Shown here one piece after another: positions 23,543-33,933 of a DNA stretch of 64,000 bases (within the stretch, counting starts at the first letter, position 1; every line of letters begins with the position of its first letter). The stretch is from Saitoella complicata NRRL Y-17804. Taxonomy: Eukaryota > Ascomycota > Saitoellomycetes > Saitoellales > Saitoellaceae. Below the pieces are notes generated by a model. The model was not told the DNA's origin, searched no databases, and saw only the letters and a program-made list of their open reading frames with translations. The position numbers and the translations under genes are program-made. Location: contig NW_017566999.1 in assembly GCF_001661265.1 (NCBI RefSeq), positions 62,001-126,000 on the forward strand, in the 5' to 3' direction.

Positions 23543-23798
23543 TGAAGCATTGTTGAAATTTTTGTATTGGAGTTTGGGAATGGGTAAGAACACTCTACTT
23601 GTGATTCTGTCGTGTGTATGAAAGTTAATGGTTGGGTTCCTTTCTTTGGTAAAGGTCGGGTTAGAGGATATGTCTCGCTTCCTTATTGCTTTTTTTGTTC
23701 ACGTTGTTGTTTATCATGATGGTATCATATTGCTTGGCAAATTATAGAAAAGGCGTGTGAAAACTCCTGGGAACAAGTAACGTAGATGCCCTCGTCTA

Positions 23799-25700
23799 TC
23801 ACTGGTCAAACGACCGTGTCTCCCGCTCCAACCATCGGTATGTCCTGTCCTCCTCATCAAAAAAGATTTTCATCTTATTGAACACCTCCTTGTGGTACTC
23901 GTTCAGCCATTCAATCTCACTGCAGTCAAGCATGCTGACATCGATAAGGCTTCTCGCCATCGGGACAAGGGTGATGGTCTCGAAGCCGTAGTACGGCTTG
24001 CCACCGAATTTGTTTGGAGTCTCGACTTCCTTAACAGTAACCAAGTTCTCGATACGAATACCGTACTGACCGTCTTCGTAGTATCCAGGCTCGTTGGAGA
24101 GGACCATACCGGGCGCCAACGCAGTCTCGTTAAACGAGATACGAGTTCCGATGCCCGGAGGACCCTCGTGCACGTTCAGATAAGATCCGACACCGTGGCC
24201 GGTTCCGTGCAAGTAGTTCAGGCCGTCTCTCCACAAGAACTGTCTTGCAAGGATATCGAGGATGTATCCAGTAGTGCCCTTTGGGAAGACTGCTCGTGCA
24301 ATGGCGATGTGCCCCTTCAAGACCAGTGTGTAATTTCTCTTCTCGGTTAGGCTAGGAGATCCGAAATGCAGGGTACGTGTGACGTCGGTAGTTCCGTCCT
24401 TGTATTGAGCACCAGAGTCGCAGAGGTAGACAGCCTTGGGGTCGATCACCGCGCACGAGCCCTTCTCCGGCTGGTAATGGATGATAGCTCCGTTCGGTCC
24501 AGTTGAGCTGATTGTAGGGAAAGACAGTCCAGCAAAGTGCTCCTTCTTCTTGCGACACTCCTCAAGGTAGTCGGCCGCCTCAACTTCGTCGATTTCCTTG
24601 CCACTATGAAGGACCTCCTCCAACCACGCAAAGTATTCGATCAAGGCAGCTCCGTCCCGGATGTGGCACTGTCTCATCCCCTCAAGTTCTGTAGCGTTCT
24701 TGACCGCCTTGGCATCAGCGATGCAAGACTTGACTTCTTCGCATTTCTTCTCACCAAGAGCCTTGGCGAGCGCCCACGACGTCTTGTTCGTTATGAGGAT
24801 CTTTCCATCCGATTTCAGAGAGTCAGAAAGAACAGAGCAATCAGAAAAGATAGCATCATAAGGACGGACGATAACATCTTCACCCAACTGAGCCTTCCCT
24901 TCCTCGGTTAGCTTGCTCTCGTCGATGTAGAGGGTGACTTGAGTAGGGGTAATCATGGCAAAGGAGAAGAAGACAGGATTGAAAGGAATATCATCACCAC
25001 GGAGGTTGAAGAGCCATGCAATCTCGTCCAGCATAGAGACGACGGATCCGGACGCCTTCTTTGCCTCCAACTCTTTCCTGATCATCGCAATCTTCTCCGA
25101 AAAGTCCTGGCCAGAGTACTTGTAAGGCTGAGGGAAGACAGGTTGTGCAGGGCGCTTTGGCCTTTCGTCACCCCAAACCTCATCCACAAGGTTGTTGTTC
25201 ATCCCGATAAGCTTGGCAGCCTTGGTCTGCAACTTCTCCATCAATTGCTTCGCTTCGGTTGCAGTCAACAGACTAGCATCGATTCCAACCCGCTTCTTTC
25301 CAGCTTCAGCCTGTTGCAGAACCCATTCAGTCCATGTTGGCACATCAGGCAATCCTACTTTCATCAACGTCCAGTGCTTCAAGTCAAGCTGCTTCCCAGC
25401 CTGGTTAAAGTAACGACCGTCAGTGAACAGAGCGGCCTTGTCAGTAGTGATGACGGCACAGCCAGCAGATCCATTGAAACCGGAGATGTATGCGCGTCTT
25501 GCATCGCAGTCGGCGATGTACTCTGACTGATGTGCATCCTCGGAAGGGACGACGTAGACGTCGACGTCTGATGCCTTCATGCGATCCCGCAAAGCGGAAA
25601 GTTTAGCAGCGGCAGCCATGTTGCGCTTGCCAGTTGTAATGGCGTTTGTAAAGTTATTTGGTTTGAATGTGCTCAGGGATCGTGTCAAAGCTCGGAGCAT
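23799..25700 (-). CDS. Xaa-Pro aminopeptidase P (metallopeptidase M24B)
   Basis: This enzyme removes an N-terminal residue preceding proline. A single exon encodes 633 residues, matching the cytosolic/mitochondrial AMPP family. Two creatinase-like N-terminal domains precede the pita-bread catalytic domain. The five metal ligands are visible in [21 protein letters not shown] (two Asp), [17 protein letters not shown] (His), [19 protein letters not shown] (Glu) and the following Glu. The first 27 residues ([27 protein letters not shown]) are basic and hydroxylated with no acidic residue, like a mitochondrial presequence. Met28 ([14 protein letters not shown]) matches the usual cytosolic start. 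Dual targeting by alternative initiation is therefore plausible. CCT5 lies just upstream on the same strand, with its stop 187 bp away. Confidence 0.92.
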   Translation of the reverse strand: MLRALTRSLSTFKPNNFTNAITTGKRNMAAAAKLSALRDRMKASDVDVYVVPSEDAHQSEYIADCDARRAYISGFNGSAGCAVITTDKAALFTDGRYFNQAGKQLDLKHWTLMKVGLPDVPTWTEWVLQQAEAGKKRVGIDASLLTATEAKQLMEKLQTKAAKLIGMNNNLVDEVWGDERPKRPAQPVFPQPYKYSGQDFSEKIAMIRKELEAKKASGSVVSMLDEIAWLFNLRGDDIPFNPVFFSFAMITPTQVTLYIDESKLTEEGKAQLGEDVIVRPYDAIFSDCSVLSDSLKSDGKILITNKTSWALAKALGEKKCEEVKSCIADAKAVKNATELEGMRQCHIRDGAALIEYFAWLEEVLHSGKEIDEVEAADYLEECRKKKEHFAGLSFPTISSTGPNGAIIHYQPEKGSCAVIDPKAVYLCDSGAQYKDGTTDVTRTLHFGSPSLTEKRNYTLVLKGHIAIARAVFPKGTTGYILDILARQFLWRDGLNYLHGTGHGVGSYLNVHEGPPGIGTRISFNETALAPGMVLSNEPGYYEDGQYGIRIENLVTVKEVETPNKFGGKPYYGFETITLVPMARSLIDVSMLDCSEIEWLNEYHKEVFNKMKIFFDEEDRTYRWLERETRSFDQ

Positions 25701-25887
25701 CTATCGCTGTTCAATGGCAGAGAGTTACGAGCAGGGTTGACGTCAGTTGCAGCAAATGCAGGTTGTCGGCTACAAGCAGCAACCGGCCGACGTCTATGAG
25801 GATCTGGATGGAGAGACAAATTCAGGTAGTATTCGGTGTCAATGAAAGTTTTATAATTGTCTAGTCAAGATCCTTGCTCGTACCGCT

Positions 25888-27516
25888 CTAGTATTGAGCC
25901 TCTTCCGTACCCGTGATGATAACATCGTTCACCTTCAAAACCATCCTACATAATTGGGTCGCCAACAAGAACTGCTGTCTCTTTCCGATCAGAGGATCAA
26001 TAACAAAGTTCTCGCGCATATCGTTGCTTCCCTTCTGCATACAGTCCACACCCAACCTGAAGTTACCCTCCTTCACCTGTCGTGACTTGACACTTGTCAG
26101 AGTCTCAATTGGTGCCAGACCAGAGTTCTCTGCCAAGGCCAAGGGAGTCGCGTCCAAGGCGTTCGCGAAAGCGCGCATAGCATACTGCTCGATTCCGGGA
26201 ATCTTGTCAGCAGCGTCTGCGACGGCAAGCGAACATGCGATCTCAGCGGCACCACCACCGTAAACAACACGGTTATCCTTGATCAAGTTGCGGACGACAC
26301 AGATAGCATCATGGAGGGCGCGCTTGGCCTCGTCAATAATCATCTTGTTGGAACCACGCACAAAGATGGTGACGGCACGAGTGTTTGCGCAGTCCTCAAT
26401 GACGAGCATACGATCCCGTGTAGTACCGAAAGAAAGCTCCCGGACAGTACCTGCTGATCCGAGCTTCTCTGCGGAAAGGTCCTGGAAACGAGGAACGATA
26501 CGGCCGTTGGTAGCGATAGCAATCAACTCGATTTCTGGCCCTCCAACCCATCTTACAGCAGGAAGCTCGTTTTGCAGTAACAGGTGGTTTGCCTCATCAT
26601 CGAAACCCCATTGGCAGATAACCAAGTTCGCGCCCGTGTCCTTCACCTGCTTAATCATCTCCTGGAACTTCTCCCTCTCGTAGTTCTGTAGCAGCTTGTA
26701 TTCATCGACGTTGGTGATATCGAGCTTGTGCTTGGTCTTAGGCTTCGGGGGCTCAAATGCACAGGTAAGAATAGCAATCTTGGCGTCCTTGACCTCACGG
26801 GGCATCTGCGGGTGAGACATGTCCTTGTCGATAACAACACCCTTGACAAGGGTAGTGTCCTCGAGAGATCCTCCAACCTTTCCGTCAACCTTGATAAGCT
26901 CGAAGTCAACATCCTTGCGCTCCAAATCGGCAACCGAGAGTACCGCATCAACGGCAATCTGAGAAAACTGAGTGTGTGCCTTCGAGACGATCTTGCTGCC
27001 CAAACAGGTCTTGGCGGTCTTCAACAAATTTGACGTGTCTTCTTTTGAGAAGGGAACGACATCAGACACCTTCTCAAGATGCTCCACGGCAACTTTGCAA
27101 GCGCGATCGAAACCGTCAGCGATACGGATGGGGTGGATACCCTTGTCAATAAGGTCCTCAGCCTGCTCAAGAAGCGCACCAGCAAGGACAACAACACCAG
27201 TAGTACCATCACCAATCTCGTCATCTTGTGATTTTGACAGCTGAACCAAAAGCTTAGCAATCTGGTGCTCAACCTCCATCTGCCCCAAAATCGTCGCGCC
27301 GTCATTGGTCACGGTGATATCACCATCAGGCGAAATGAGAATCTTGTCCAAGCCTCGAGGACCCAAGGATGTTCTGATGATGTTGGTGACCGTCTTCGCG
27401 GCAAGAATATGCGACTTGATGGCTTCGGTGCCGTGAATACGCTGCTTCATGCCGGGATCCCTCACAATGATGAAGGGACGACCGGTCTCGTCCGTAGCCA
27501 TAACAGCGTTGTCCAT
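25888..27516 (-). CDS. CCT5: CCT5, epsilon subunit of the TRiC/CCT chaperonin
   Basis: This is a subunit of the cytosolic group II chaperonin that folds actin and tubulin. The single exon encodes 542 residues, the normal length. It begins [20 protein letters not shown] and shows the group II signatures [30 protein letters not shown] and [23 protein letters not shown] (nucleotide pocket, catalytic Asp in GDGTT). Near the end are [16 protein letters not shown] and [10 protein letters not shown]. The epsilon assignment rests on the apical segment [21 protein letters not shown] and the C terminus [15 protein letters not shown]. No introns are seen, in contrast to its neighbour LEA1. LEA1 ends 228 bp upstream on the same strand. 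Confidence 0.95.
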   Translation of the reverse strand: MDNAVMATDETGRPFIIVRDPGMKQRIHGTEAIKSHILAAKTVTNIIRTSLGPRGLDKILISPDGDITVTNDGATILGQMEVEHQIAKLLVQLSKSQDDEIGDGTTGVVVLAGALLEQAEDLIDKGIHPIRIADGFDRACKVAVEHLEKVSDVVPFSKEDTSNLLKTAKTCLGSKIVSKAHTQFSQIAVDAVLSVADLERKDVDFELIKVDGKVGGSLEDTTLVKGVVIDKDMSHPQMPREVKDAKIAILTCAFEPPKPKTKHKLDITNVDEYKLLQNYEREKFQEMIKQVKDTGANLVICQWGFDDEANHLLLQNELPAVRWVGGPEIELIAIATNGRIVPRFQDLSAEKLGSAGTVRELSFGTTRDRMLVIEDCANTRAVTIFVRGSNKMIIDEAKRALHDAICVVRNLIKDNRVVYGGGAAEIACSLAVADAADKIPGIEQYAMRAFANALDATPLALAENSGLAPIETLTSVKSRQVKEGNFRLGVDCMQKGSNDMRENFVIDPLIGKRQQFLLATQLCRMVLKVNDVIITGTEEAQY

Positions 27517-27744
27517 TACAGCTGATGATTAATGGGTCGAAACAGAGGGGTGCCGAGGACTGGTGGAGCGTGTTGCTGCTGTCCCGTATGTGCATCGATA
27601 TCGCGCCAGGGACCGACGAACGAACGAACGCGCAACCTCGAACTCACGTGATAAAATCACCAACTATACATTTGAAGGTTACTGTAGGGTAATGGAAATG
27701 CTATGAGTAATTGTCCTTCATGGCTGTTCGATATGCTACTGCGG

Positions 27745-28623
27745 CTACTCTGGTATCCGTCCTTCTCGTAGGGCACGTTCTAACCTTGTCACTTCCTGGA
27801 GACCAGAGCTGTTAGTTGATAATAATCGAAGAGATAGAGGTGGTCACCATACCTCAAGGCTTGACGCGCTCTTGATCGCCTCCTCGATGCGTTTTCTCTC
27901 TTCCTCGGTCAATCTCAGGGGTGCAGCGGCCTTCTCTCCTCCTGCTGCGTCGCTGCCTCCAACCTCAAACACTCTCGACTTCACTCCCATAATAGACGCC
28001 GCCAGCGGTGTCGGTTCTCCTGATGCCGTACTGAACAACTCCTTCGCTTTTGCTCTCTCCTTATCTTTCACTCTCTGGAAATCCATGATCCGCACGGACG
28101 GACATTTCCAAATGATCCAGCTGCGGTAATGATCTTTTCTGCTGACAGGATTGTCCATGATACTCAGAACCGTCAACTTCTTGAGTCCTGACAGCGCATT
28201 CAAGTCCGCAAGTTCTGCAATTGAGTTGGAGGTGAGAATCAATATCTTAAGGTTTGGCAGAGATTCGTGAATTGATGCCGATATAGTTGAAATTCGATTC
28301 CGTGCGAGTAACAGTGTTGACAGGTGCGGCATCCTTGGGAAGCCATCCAGTCTGCGGATGTCGTTGTCGACAAAGTCAATTGCATCGTTTTGATCCTATG
28401 TATGCTATACGTCAGAATTGATAGATAGCAAATGTACTAAATGCGCACCTTTGTCACACCAAGATTGACAATCTCTGGGATCTTCTTGCCTTCACACGAT
28501 GTTGATGAGCCTGTAAGTGATGTGATGGAAGTCGGAGCACACACCTCTCAGATTAAGCTCTCTGTCCTTGACAGGATTGATATATGTCGGAGCATTTGCG
28601 AGAAGATCAGGAGTGAGCTTCAT
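27745..28623 (-). CDS. LEA1: U2 snRNP A' protein (LEA1), leucine-rich repeat
   Basis: Lea1/U2A' pairs with the U2 B'' protein on U2 snRNA in the spliceosome. Five exons were reconstructed by conserved reading: 28623-28545, 28489-28449, 28395-27853 and 27795-27745, with introns 28490-28544, 28396-28448 and 27796-27852. They give 237 residues; four exons in total are needed, the second only 41 nt. The N terminus MKLTPDLLANAPTYINPVKDRELNLR and GKKIPEIVNLGVTKDQNDAIDFVDNDI are typical of the family. Leucine-rich repeats follow (LSTLLLARNRISTI, LKILILTSNSIAEL), then the LRR cap NPVSRKDHYRSWIIWKCPSVRIMDFQRVK. The last exon supplies EEVTRLERALREGRIPE, the conserved tail. It shares a 179-bp divergent promoter with the HP1 gene. 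Confidence 0.92.
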
Positions 28624-28802
28624 TGTGTACCGCTCTTTCTATTGGCAATAGTTCGTCGAGGACGGTATGTCTGGTCGTTGTGTGCGTTACGCGCGTGCAC
28701 GTGAAGGGTCCCCTGATGTCGCGCGTTGTACGGCACGTATCGATCCTCCAATAACCAAAGTTACACTCAACTCCCGATCAACCAATCGCAATCGCAATCG
28801 CA
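28624..28802. promoter_or_regulatory. Divergent LEA1 / HP1 promoter
   Basis: These 179 bp separate two start codons in opposite orientation. They contain an ACCAATC (CCAAT-like) sequence immediately followed by about three AATCGC units that run directly into the HP1 ATG. A CACGTG hexamer lies near 28696. Function is inference. Confidence 0.5.
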
Positions 28803-29838
28803 ATGAGCTCTGCTGAGAAAGAGGACTTGCCTGTGGCCGTTGACGAAGCTGAATTCGCGATCGAAGCAGATGTTGAGGCTGCCGAGGATGCCGAAAACGC
28901 GTCTGGTGCTGTAGAAGGTGGTGAGGATGAGTATGAAGTAGAGAAGATCCTTGGACATAGATGGTCGCAAGTAAGTACTCACTTGATGTGCGCAACGCGT
29001 GTGATCGATGCTTATGCGTCGCGTAGCAGAGCGGAGAGTATGAATACGAGATCAAATGGCTGGGCTACGATGCCCCGGAAGACAACACTTGGCAACCAGA
29101 ATCAGAGCTAGAGTGGGTCAGTCACTCGTAGCTTAGGAGATCACAGTGCTAACTGACCTTCAGTTCCTGTCGCGACATGCTGGAGGCCTACTGGCAGGTG
29201 CGTGGAGGGAGGGCAAAGCCGCCCACTTCTGCCAGCTCCCGCAAGCGTGGACGATCACGGTCGACCGCCGTTGAAGAGTCTACTCCTGTTAGCAGCCGTG
29301 CGAAACGGTCGCGGCAAAGTACTGGTACAGCCCAAAGCAAAGCACATCTAGTTGATTCGGATGTTGAGGAGGAAGTCCTGCATCCAAAGCGGAGAGGGAG
29401 GAAGTCCGCTGCAAACGATGTGAACGCTCAAAGCGTCGAGATCGCAAATGGCGGAAAATGGACGCCACCTACACATAAAGATTCCTGGGAGGAGGTGAAT
29501 CTGACAATCGACACCATCGCCCGTGCCGAAGACGGCGAGCTGATGGTTTATGTCGATTGGAACAATGGGTACAAGACCGTCCACCGTACGGACATCATCT
29601 ATGACAAGTGTCCTCGGAAGGTATGTGTACACTCATCACTTATCACACCCGAAATGGAGTCCTGATCGCCTTGCGTGGCAGATGTGTCTCTTTTTCGAGT
29701 CAAATTTGAAGTTCACCCAAGGAAAAAACTGATGGGTTTCTAAAGATGTGTCTATTCTACCAAGGCCTGCTTCGGTTTAGCCACAGGACACGTAGCCAGT
29801 TGCCACCTGAGCTCGCTGCTGCGCTGGAGGAGATGTAA
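28803..29838 (+). CDS. HP1-family chromodomain/chromoshadow protein with two alternative terminal exons
   Basis: HP1 proteins bind histone H3 methylated at lysine 9 and dimerise through the chromoshadow domain to build heterochromatin. Shared exons are 28803-28970, 29027-29112 and 29164-29620 (237 codons, ending in phase 0). The acidic N terminus leads into a chromodomain (YEVEKILGHRW...EYEIKWLGYDAPEDNTWQPESEL, about residues 46-92, with the aromatic cage Y/W/W). A basic serine-rich hinge follows, then the chromoshadow domain (EVNLTIDTIAR...LMVYVDWNNGYKTVHRTDIIYDKCPRK). Two possible last exons both finish this domain. Exon 29682-29732 reads MCLFFESNLKFTQGKN; exon 29746-29838 reads MCLFYQGLLRF and continues with SHRTRSQLPPEL and more. 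Totals are 253 or 267 residues. Intron 1 ends in a TAG-CAG tandem acceptor, so one Gln is optional. Confidence 0.88.
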
Positions 29839-29998
29839 GACGAAGCATGAGAATGTGAATGAACGGCTCCTGGAACCAAGGCCGTACCATTGAGTTGTGT
29901 TAAGTGGGAATTTGGACAATGTCTGTGTTCAGAGACGGAAGGTACCAGTAGTGTAAGAAGCATCTGTTTTCGTATATTCCTCGCACGTTCTTGATCTA

Positions 29999-30475
29999 TT
30001 ACTGAGTGAACTTGAACGCGACAAATGCCAAAACAGCGATCAACGCAACGATCACCGCCAAATTCGATCCACCCGCCTGCTGCGCTTTGGTACTTGGCTG
30101 AGCCGCAGTAGACTTTGCAGGAGCATCACCGGCCTGTAAGGAGTTAGTAGACGGAAAAGGTGGTGTGAGAATGTACGTACACCGCGCTTCAAGTTACCAA
30201 CAAACATCTTCTCCAACAACTCCCGTGCCTCCTCGGAGTGACCAACATCCTCGAAAGCCTCAGTCGCATCCTTGCCTGTACGGGTTGTTAACATCATTAG
30301 ATATCGTTTCCCGGGACAACATACCTCCAACATCCATCAAGACCTCCTCACCACCGGGGTGTTCGTCCATGAACTGGGCGCACTGGTAGACCTTGTCGTG
30401 GATGACCATGAAGAGGTCGGAGCGGTCGGTGTGCTCAGCAACTTCGGTGTAGGTGTATTCCTTGACGTCGGCCAT
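29999..30475 (-). CDS. CYB5: Cytochrome b5, tail-anchored
   Basis: This small haem protein donates electrons to desaturases, sterol enzymes and P450s at the endoplasmic reticulum. Exons 30475-30325, 30275-30181 and 30133-29999 join to 126 residues. The haem-binding core is complete: [40 protein letters not shown] gives the first axial His (HPGG, about residue 40), and [12 protein letters not shown] gives the second (about 64). A linker rich in Ala, Gln and Thr precedes a C-terminal hydrophobic anchor ([17 protein letters not shown]). Introns are 49 and 47 nt; the second uses the strong donor GTACGT. The gene is convergent with HP1 and divergent from the ArfGAP gene. Confidence 0.95.
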
Positions 30476-30779
30476 GATTACAGAAGAATGGAAGGAGTGG
30501 GTAAGCTTTCTGGACGGTTCAGGGTGCGGTTGGGGGTGTATGCTAGAATCGCGACGCTATCGATAGGGCGAAGATGCCTGCACCAAGGGAGTATATGGAA
30601 GTGTCGGCATCTTTACCTAAAGAACACTTATATTCATTGATATTCGGGCCGTGTGGTTTCCTCCCTTGACTCACGACTGTAAACAATGACGGCACCGGGG
30701 GGGCTGTAGCTTGTATCAGGGTCGCACAGTCTGTCGACGTACGCTGAAACTGTAGGTAACAATCCGATCCCCGACTTCA
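30476..30779. promoter_or_regulatory. Divergent CYB5 / ArfGAP promoter
   Basis: This 304-bp space lies between two divergent start codons. A G-rich run (GGGGGGG) occurs near 30692-30700. No other element was recognised. Confidence 0.4.
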
Positions 30780-32307
30780 ATGGCGACGAGATCAGCCCGC
30801 ACAGCTGATAGGGCTCAGAATGAAAGGAACTTGAGCACGTTGAAGGTACTCCTAAAGGAGCCTGGTAACAAGTTCTGCGCGGATTGTAAAACTGCCGACC
30901 ACCCTCGATGGGCCAGTTGGTCATTAGGAGTGTTCATCTGTATCAGATGCTCGGGCATACACAGAAGCATGGGTACTCATGTTTCAAGGGTAAAGTCAGT
31001 CGACCTAGATGCTTGGACGAACGAGCAGTTGGACAACATGGTCAGATGGGGTAATGTACGAGCAAACAAGTACTGGGAGCATGGCCTTTCTCCCGGGCAT
31101 GTGCCATCAGACAGGTGCGTGGCGGCACTGTATTGATCTTTAAGAGTAGCTCGTTGACACCTAATTTAGTAAGATCGACAACTTTATCCGGACAAAGTAC
31201 GATATGAAGCGTTGGGTAATGCCAGGGCCCATGCCGGACCCAGATACCTTGGACGACGGTGATGAGGAAGAGGACGTGCTTACGAGCGCCATCAAGCAGA
31301 AGGTTGAGACTGCGCGAGCACCGGCTTCCTCGAATGTTCATCGTCGCGCCCCTTCACTGCACAAACCAACGCCGCCAAAGCCGGCACTTGCGACGTTCGA
31401 TCTCCTTGGCGGGGATGATTTTCCACCAGCTGCCCCTTCTGCACCATCTGCACCAGTTACTCGGGCAAAGCCTCCGGTTCTCAACGAACCGGCAACAAAA
31501 GCGTCCGCTGCCCCTCCAAAACCGGCAGACTCCCTTCTTGGCCTCGATTTCTTCTCTTCATCATCAAGCTCGGGTCCATCGACGACAGGCCCGGCTGCAG
31601 GTTCCATTGCTTCGAAGACTGCAACCGGTGGCAGAGCGGATTTGAAGACCAGCATTCTAAGTTTGTATGCTAGTGTGCCCCAGAAATCTCCTCGACCTCA
31701 GCAGCAGCAGACGTATGCAACAGGAGGGTACCAATCGGGATACACGTCTCCACCTGTTGCCACTACACCTTCTGCAGCCTCAGGAGCTATGGGTGATTTA
31801 GCATCCGCATTTGGCGGCTTTGGTTTCTCATCGACACCCGCTCAACCTCAGCCGCAGCCAACAGGCGCCTCATCCACCTTGTCTTCATTGAATACCCCAA
31901 ACCTTTGGGCATCATCGACCGCTCAGTCGCAGCCGCCGCGGAACACAACGGGTCAAGCCAGTAACAGCAAACAGGAGGATGCATTTGGCGGGTTGGCCAG
32001 TTTTGGCAACTTCACTTCTTCATCCTTCTCGAGGCCGAAGGTCACCCAAGCGCAGTCATTCGGGGGCAGTGCTGCAACTAGCGATTTATGGGGAAGTACT
32101 ACGACTTCTGCCTCCGCGGGAATCAGTTCAGGGAACAACTGGTCAACATCTGCGCTGCCAGCACAAACTCAGGCGAAGACGGGAGATCACGATGACTTTG
32201 GAGATTTCGAAGGTGCAAGTGCGGCGACGGGAGCCACAGCCGCAAAGACGTCGGGAGGCAACGCATTTGGTAGCTTTGGCAGTTTTGAAGACAACCCTTG
32301 GAGTTAG
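30780..32307 (+). CDS. ArfGAP of the AGE2/SMAP type
   Basis: This is a GTPase-activating protein for Arf, acting in vesicle coat release at Golgi/endosomes. Exons 30780-31114 and 31170-32307 give 490 residues. The N-terminal ArfGAP domain (about residues 17-125) has the zinc finger CADCKTADHPRWASWSLGVF (first cysteine pair), then CIRC (second pair). IHRSMGTHVSRVKSVDLDAW contains the catalytic arginine. The remaining two thirds are low-complexity Ser/Thr/Ala/Gln sequence. Short DFGDFEG and FGSFGSFEDNPW motifs near the C terminus are of the kind that bind clathrin adaptors. The single-domain layout with a disordered tail resembles yeast Age2 and animal SMAP rather than the coiled-coil Gcs1 type. 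The BSD gene follows 163 bp downstream on the same strand. Confidence 0.88.
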
Positions 32308-32470
32308 GCAATATATAATCCAGGTATACCGTGTTAACTCAGTTCACCCTTCCTGAATTAAAGTAATCCTCCCGCACTCGCCCAGGAACCCGCGGCCGGG
32401 GCGACACCCGTAACCACCACCAGTTGCACCCTGGAGTGTATGCTCCCTCCCAGTTGCACTTGCAGTTGCA

Positions 32471-33729
32471 ATGGACTTCATCGAAGCAAACACATATGTC
32501 CCCGAGGAACGAGAATCGCAGGAGGGCGAGCAGAAGCAGTCTCTTGCCTCTGACTTTGATGAGTTGAAGAAGAACTTGGCGGCTACCACCCTCGGTGCCA
32601 AGGCATTCAGCTTCTGGGGAAAGGCCGTCAAGCAAACCCAGGAGCTTAGCACGCAAGCACTGAAGCATTCCGCCGACTTATCACAGAAGGCTCAAGCAGA
32701 GCTTAAGCACTTGCAGGAGCAGAAAGCCTTACAGGATGCGCAAAAGGTGGGAACTAATGCTTTCGGCTACTTGAAGGGCGGTTGGGAGAAGGCAAACGAC
32801 GTCAAATGGAAAGACCTGGAGGGTGTAGAGGGGAAGGCTGAGCAGTACTTGAAGGGCTTGGGAACACTCCTGAAAGACGCGGTGATGATTCAGCCTCCGG
32901 GTGAGGGATCGAGTACGCCCGGCCCTCAGGAAAATACTATTTTTGACGCTGCTGAGGGAGACGACGTCAAAAAGAAGCAAATACAGTATGATTCTTCTAG
33001 TGTGCAGCGGCTTTGATCGTGTTAGCTTACCTCACGCATGTAGTGTTACCCGCCTTGGTCGCCAGTTGCACATCCTGCATACCACAGAATCGTCGTTCAA
33101 GGAAGACCCTTCTGATGACGGATTTTCCACATGGAGACAGAAGTTCGATGTTGAGGCCAAGACTGAAGACATTGCAAAAACCCTCGACCAATGGCCAGAG
33201 CTGCGGGCTGTCATGGATGGACTCGTACCCGAGGAAGTCACGTACGCCGTTTTCTGGACCAGATACTTCTGGTAATTATTCATGTGCCCTACGTTACGCA
33301 AGCCACTAATTCGAATATTAGGCATGCGGATAAGATTAGGGCAGAGGAGCAGAAGCGCAAGGAATTACTTCAAGGTGTGTTGTGCTGCAGGCAGTTCGAT
33401 AACAGGAGCTAACGATGCGTGCAGGGGCAGACAAAACGGAAGATGGTGGGGAAGAGTTCGCGTGGGACGAAGAGGACGAAGAGGACGAGTCTGCTACCCC
33501 GGCATCTCCGAAGAATGCGCCGTCCGCGTCTTCTACGGAAACCCTCGACGCAAAGGCTGCTTTGCCTGAGCCTTCCGAGAATGAGACTGCGCGTTCCTCC
33601 ACGGAGCAAACAGAGAGCTCTGGGAGTTACGATGTAGTTTCTGCAGGAAGTGCGACACCTCAGATGCCGGAGAAGAAGGAAAAGGCAGCTGATAAGGCGG
33701 ACGATGAGAGCGATGATGATTGGGAATAA
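32471..33729 (+). CDS. BSD-domain protein
   Basis: Four exons (32471-32985, 33044-33271, 33322-33374, 33425-33729) encode 366 residues. The N-terminal 160 residues are helical and amphipathic (LGAKAFSFWGKAVKQTQELSTQALKHSADLSQKAQAELKHL...), with alternating Ala/Lys/Gln like a lipid- or coiled-coil-binding segment. The BSD domain follows (STWRQKFDVEAKTEDIAKTL...LRAVMDGLVPEEVTYAVFWTRYFW, about residues 195-250). It includes the conserved FW pair. The last exon is extremely acidic (EEFAWDEEDEEDESATP) and ends DDESDDDWE. BSD domains also occur in TFIIH p62 and synapse-associated proteins; this architecture (helical N terminus, single BSD, acidic tail ending in DW) is the Dos2-like fungal group, whose biochemical role I do not know. 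Three copies of CAGTTGCA precede the ATG, the last abutting it. Confidence 0.85.
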
Positions 33730-33799
33730 GTAGTCCTAATGCGTGTCGTGTTTGCTGGTTATTCGGCGTTATCCAATGAATTTTGATATCTGTTCCTCA

Positions 33800-33846
33800 G
33801 AATATTCCGTGCGTCACGTGAGTCTCGGACACGTAGGAAGCCACGT
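33800..33846 (+). promoter_or_regulatory. Putative heat-shock/UPR element cluster upstream of BiP
   Basis: About 90-135 bp before the BiP ATG lies GAATATTC (33800-33807), a minimal two-unit heat-shock element. Three CACGT cores follow, at 33815-33819 (within CACGTG), 33830-33834 and 33842-33846; the last reads CCACGTCG. Such CACG-containing boxes resemble unfolded-protein-response elements. The spacing and the expected inducibility of BiP support this, but binding is inference. Confidence 0.4.
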
Positions 33847-33933
33847 CGACTGTGGGACAAAGGCGGCGCGTATTTCTAAGTGGAGCCCCCGTCAACCAAC
33901 CACCAACAACGATACCCTCGATCAATTGCAACA

